Shown piece by piece: positions 31,456-33,044 of a DNA stretch of 33,044 nt. This DNA comes from Endomicrobiales bacterium (GTDB taxonomy: Bacteria; Elusimicrobiota; Endomicrobiia; Endomicrobiales; JAFGGC01). Under the pieces are notes generated by a model that saw only the letters and a list, made by a program, of their open reading frames with translations, did no database searches and was not told where the DNA came from. The position numbers were made by a program, and so were the translations under genes. The stretch covers positions 1 to 33,044 of the forward strand of contig JAFGGC010000006.1 in NCBI GenBank assembly GCA_016930715.1, in the 5' to 3' direction. Numbering within the stretch: the first letter of the stretch is position 1; each line of letters starts with the position of its first letter.

Positions 31456-33044
31456 TGTTTTACCACTTCCCTCATTATAACTTCAGCCAGGTTCTCGGCT
31501 ATCAGCCGGTTGCCTTCTTTAGTGCAGTGTCCGAAGTCGCCGGCGAAACAGTCCTCAAACAGCTCCCAGTAGCACGTTTTTTCAATCGCTTCTTTGAAAT
31601 TCGCTTCGTTGCTGACGAACGTTACATCTTCGTGCTCTTTGAGCATTTCTTGCAATGGCTTCACGCTCCTGGCCGGATACTGCATGCAGACCATCTTCAC
31701 GCCTTTCATCCGGACCTTCCTGACGAACTCCCTGTAATTGGCGATTACCGCCGCATCGAACCAGTTCTGCTCGCTTTCGGAGCTACCCCGATAATATTTT
31801 CTGATTATATTGTTTTCCCTTTCATAATTCCTGCTGTCGCCTTTTCTCTTGTAATAATGCAACAGCTCCAAATGCATCCACATCTCATCCGGGCATTTAT
31901 TCTTTGTCTTGGCCAATACCAGGTCACATTCATTTACGAACATGTTTCGACGGTAGAATCCCAGAGCATTTCTTATAAGCCCGGTATCATCCGGGCTGAT
32001 TTCCAGCGCCTTGTTGTACATTTGCCTGACCTTCTTGATCATCCTTGAATTCTTATAAAAAGTGCACAATTCTATGCAGGCCACAGTGTCCAGGGGGTTG
32101 ACATCTATCGCCTTTTTGAACATCCTCTCTGCTTCTTTTTCTTGTCCAGATTTCATAAAGTATTCGCCAAGCCACACGTAAGCCTCGCTGTTATCCGGGT
32201 TGACCTTTACCGCCCGCCTGTATACACGCTCGGCCTCCCTTGCCCTCGAAGATGACATATACAAACCGCCCAGCGCTTCATAGGCCCGGGTGTTTTTCGG
32301 AGATACTTTTATCGCTTTTTTGTACATCCGCTCGGCTTCCTTTTTCCTTAACAATGCCAAATACAGGTTACCCAGCTCTATATAAGTATTGCTATTTTCT
32401 GGCTCAATCTCTATCGCCTTCTTGTGCATTGCTTCCGCTTCCTCATTCCTGCTGTTTTTAAAATATAGCCTTCCCAGGCAGACATGGGCTTTACTGCTTT
32501 TAGGGTCAACCTCTATCGCTTTTTTGTACATACGTTCGGCTTCCTTCATCCTCAACGATGCCATGTACGAATCGCCAAGCTCAATGTGCTCCCGGCTGGC
32601 TTCAGGAGTACCTTTCACGGCTTCTTTGTACAAGTGCCCGGCATCCTTCCTCGCCGATGATTCAATGTGCATACAACAGTTATTGATCATTTTGTATGCA
32701 TAAGCATCATCGGGGTTGTTTTTTGCCATCTTTCTGCACACCTTTAAAGCCTTTTCGTATTCCTCCAATGTAATATATACTCCGTACAACTCGTCATATG
32801 CTGGCACGCATTCGGGATCTATCTCGATTACCTTTGCCAGAATTGCCACCGCCTCATCGTACTTCCCTTCCCTCCTGAGCAGACGCCCTAAATCTAACAT
32901 TTCATTACATATCCATCTGTTCTCAGTGGCTCTTTCGGCTGCCTTTATCAGGATTGGCGCCGCTTCCTCGTATCGGCCATCCTTCTTGAGCAGCGTGCCC
33001 AGACTCACATAACAATGAACCGAACTTTCCCCGAGCCTCACCGC
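31452..33044 (-). CDS. TPR protein with SGNH-hydrolase C-terminal segment (5' end outside window)
   Basis: The frame is open to the window edge and its start lies beyond it. About ten TPR units of 34 residues are visible (EHIELGDSYMASLRMKEAER, AHVCLGRLYFKNSRNEEAEA, TYIELGNLYLALLRKKEAER and so on). They are followed by GVKMVCMQYPARSVKPLQEM and FAGDFGHCTKEGNRLIAENL, nearly identical to the end of the next gene. By analogy the missing N-terminus should hold SGNH blocks I-III. The two genes are tandem paralogues joined by an ATGA overlap. The substrate is unknown; carbohydrate or glycan ester hydrolysis or transfer is a guess from the fold. Confidence 0.85.
   Translation of the reverse strand, partial: AVRLGESSVHCYVSLGTLLKKDGRYEEAAPILIKAAERATENRWICNEMLDLGRLLRREGKYDEAVAILAKVIEIDPECVPAYDELYGVYITLEEYEKALKVCRKMAKNNPDDAYAYKMINNCCMHIESSARKDAGHLYKEAVKGTPEASREHIELGDSYMASLRMKEAERMYKKAIEVDPKSSKAHVCLGRLYFKNSRNEEAEAMHKKAIEIEPENSNTYIELGNLYLALLRKKEAERMYKKAIKVSPKNTRAYEALGGLYMSSSRAREAERVYRRAVKVNPDNSEAYVWLGEYFMKSGQEKEAERMFKKAIDVNPLDTVACIELCTFYKNSRMIKKVRQMYNKALEISPDDTGLIRNALGFYRRNMFVNECDLVLAKTKNKCPDEMWMHLELLHYYKRKGDSRNYERENNIIRKYYRGSSESEQNWFDAAVIANYREFVRKVRMKGVKMVCMQYPARSVKPLQEMLKEHEDVTFVSNEANFKEAIEKTCYWELFEDCFAGDFGHCTKEGNRLIAENLAEVIMREVVKQ

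Overview
This is bacterial chromosome from an organism with an outer membrane. It is gene-dense and mid-GC, and every recognisable gene except one lies on the minus strand, so it reads from position 33044 down to 1. The envelope evidence is ADP-heptose genes (gmhA, rfaE2), a probable beta-barrel protein and a very large secreted fibronectin-type-III (FnIII) protein. ThrH, a kinase-less PASTA protein beside rpe, a separate ThiD2 gene, TPR/SGNH proteins and many short-word intergenic repeats would fit an uncultured candidate phylum such as Omnitrophota. That placement is an inference and was not tested.

Layout in transcription order. (1) 33044-29843: two coupled genes with TPR arrays inside or next to an SGNH-hydrolase fold; the second is broken by a frameshift. 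(2) 29354-29830: the only plus-strand gene, a DUF116 protein. (3) 29187-20720: aroB, aroQ, pepP, efp, accB, accC, gmhA, rfaE2, thiD2, thiE and thiC, tightly spaced with several ATGA or 11-14 nt overlaps (shikimate steps, peptide cleavage, ribosome rescue, malonyl-CoA synthesis, heptose activation, thiamine). (4) 20622-10329: thrH, lysC, cimA, ilvD, ilvB, ilvN, ilvC, a PASTA protein and rpe (aspartate-family and branched-chain amino acid synthesis). (5) 10279-4280: a consensus promoter followed by rpsP, khpA, a half-length rimM, trmD, rplS, rnhB and yraN, then a TPR plus beta-propeller protein, a nitroreductase and a barrel-like outer membrane protein. (6) 4180-1: a regulatory leader of about 500 bases with a CRP-like site, a promoter, a cyclic-di-GMP-I riboswitch and an intrinsic terminator, leading into an FnIII-repeat gene that is open for 1227 codons and runs off the window.

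Two signals stand out. One is the c-di-GMP riboswitch in front of the giant surface protein, which carries a 10-bp perfect complement between the aptamer P2 arm and the segment just before the terminator. The other is a set of intergenic elements built from near-repeated short words (GATTACAC..., TAGCGTATAGC..., TAGCGATAAGC..., TAATGAG..., GTTCGTATGTTC..., and a CCCGTTAGACCT inverted repeat). Most begin at or within a few bases of the stop codon of the upstream gene. Other points are a -10/-35 pair that predicts a leaderless aroB mRNA, a Cys-rich insertion in IlvB, an acidic cofactor loop in IlvC, and a PRC-barrel-only RimM.
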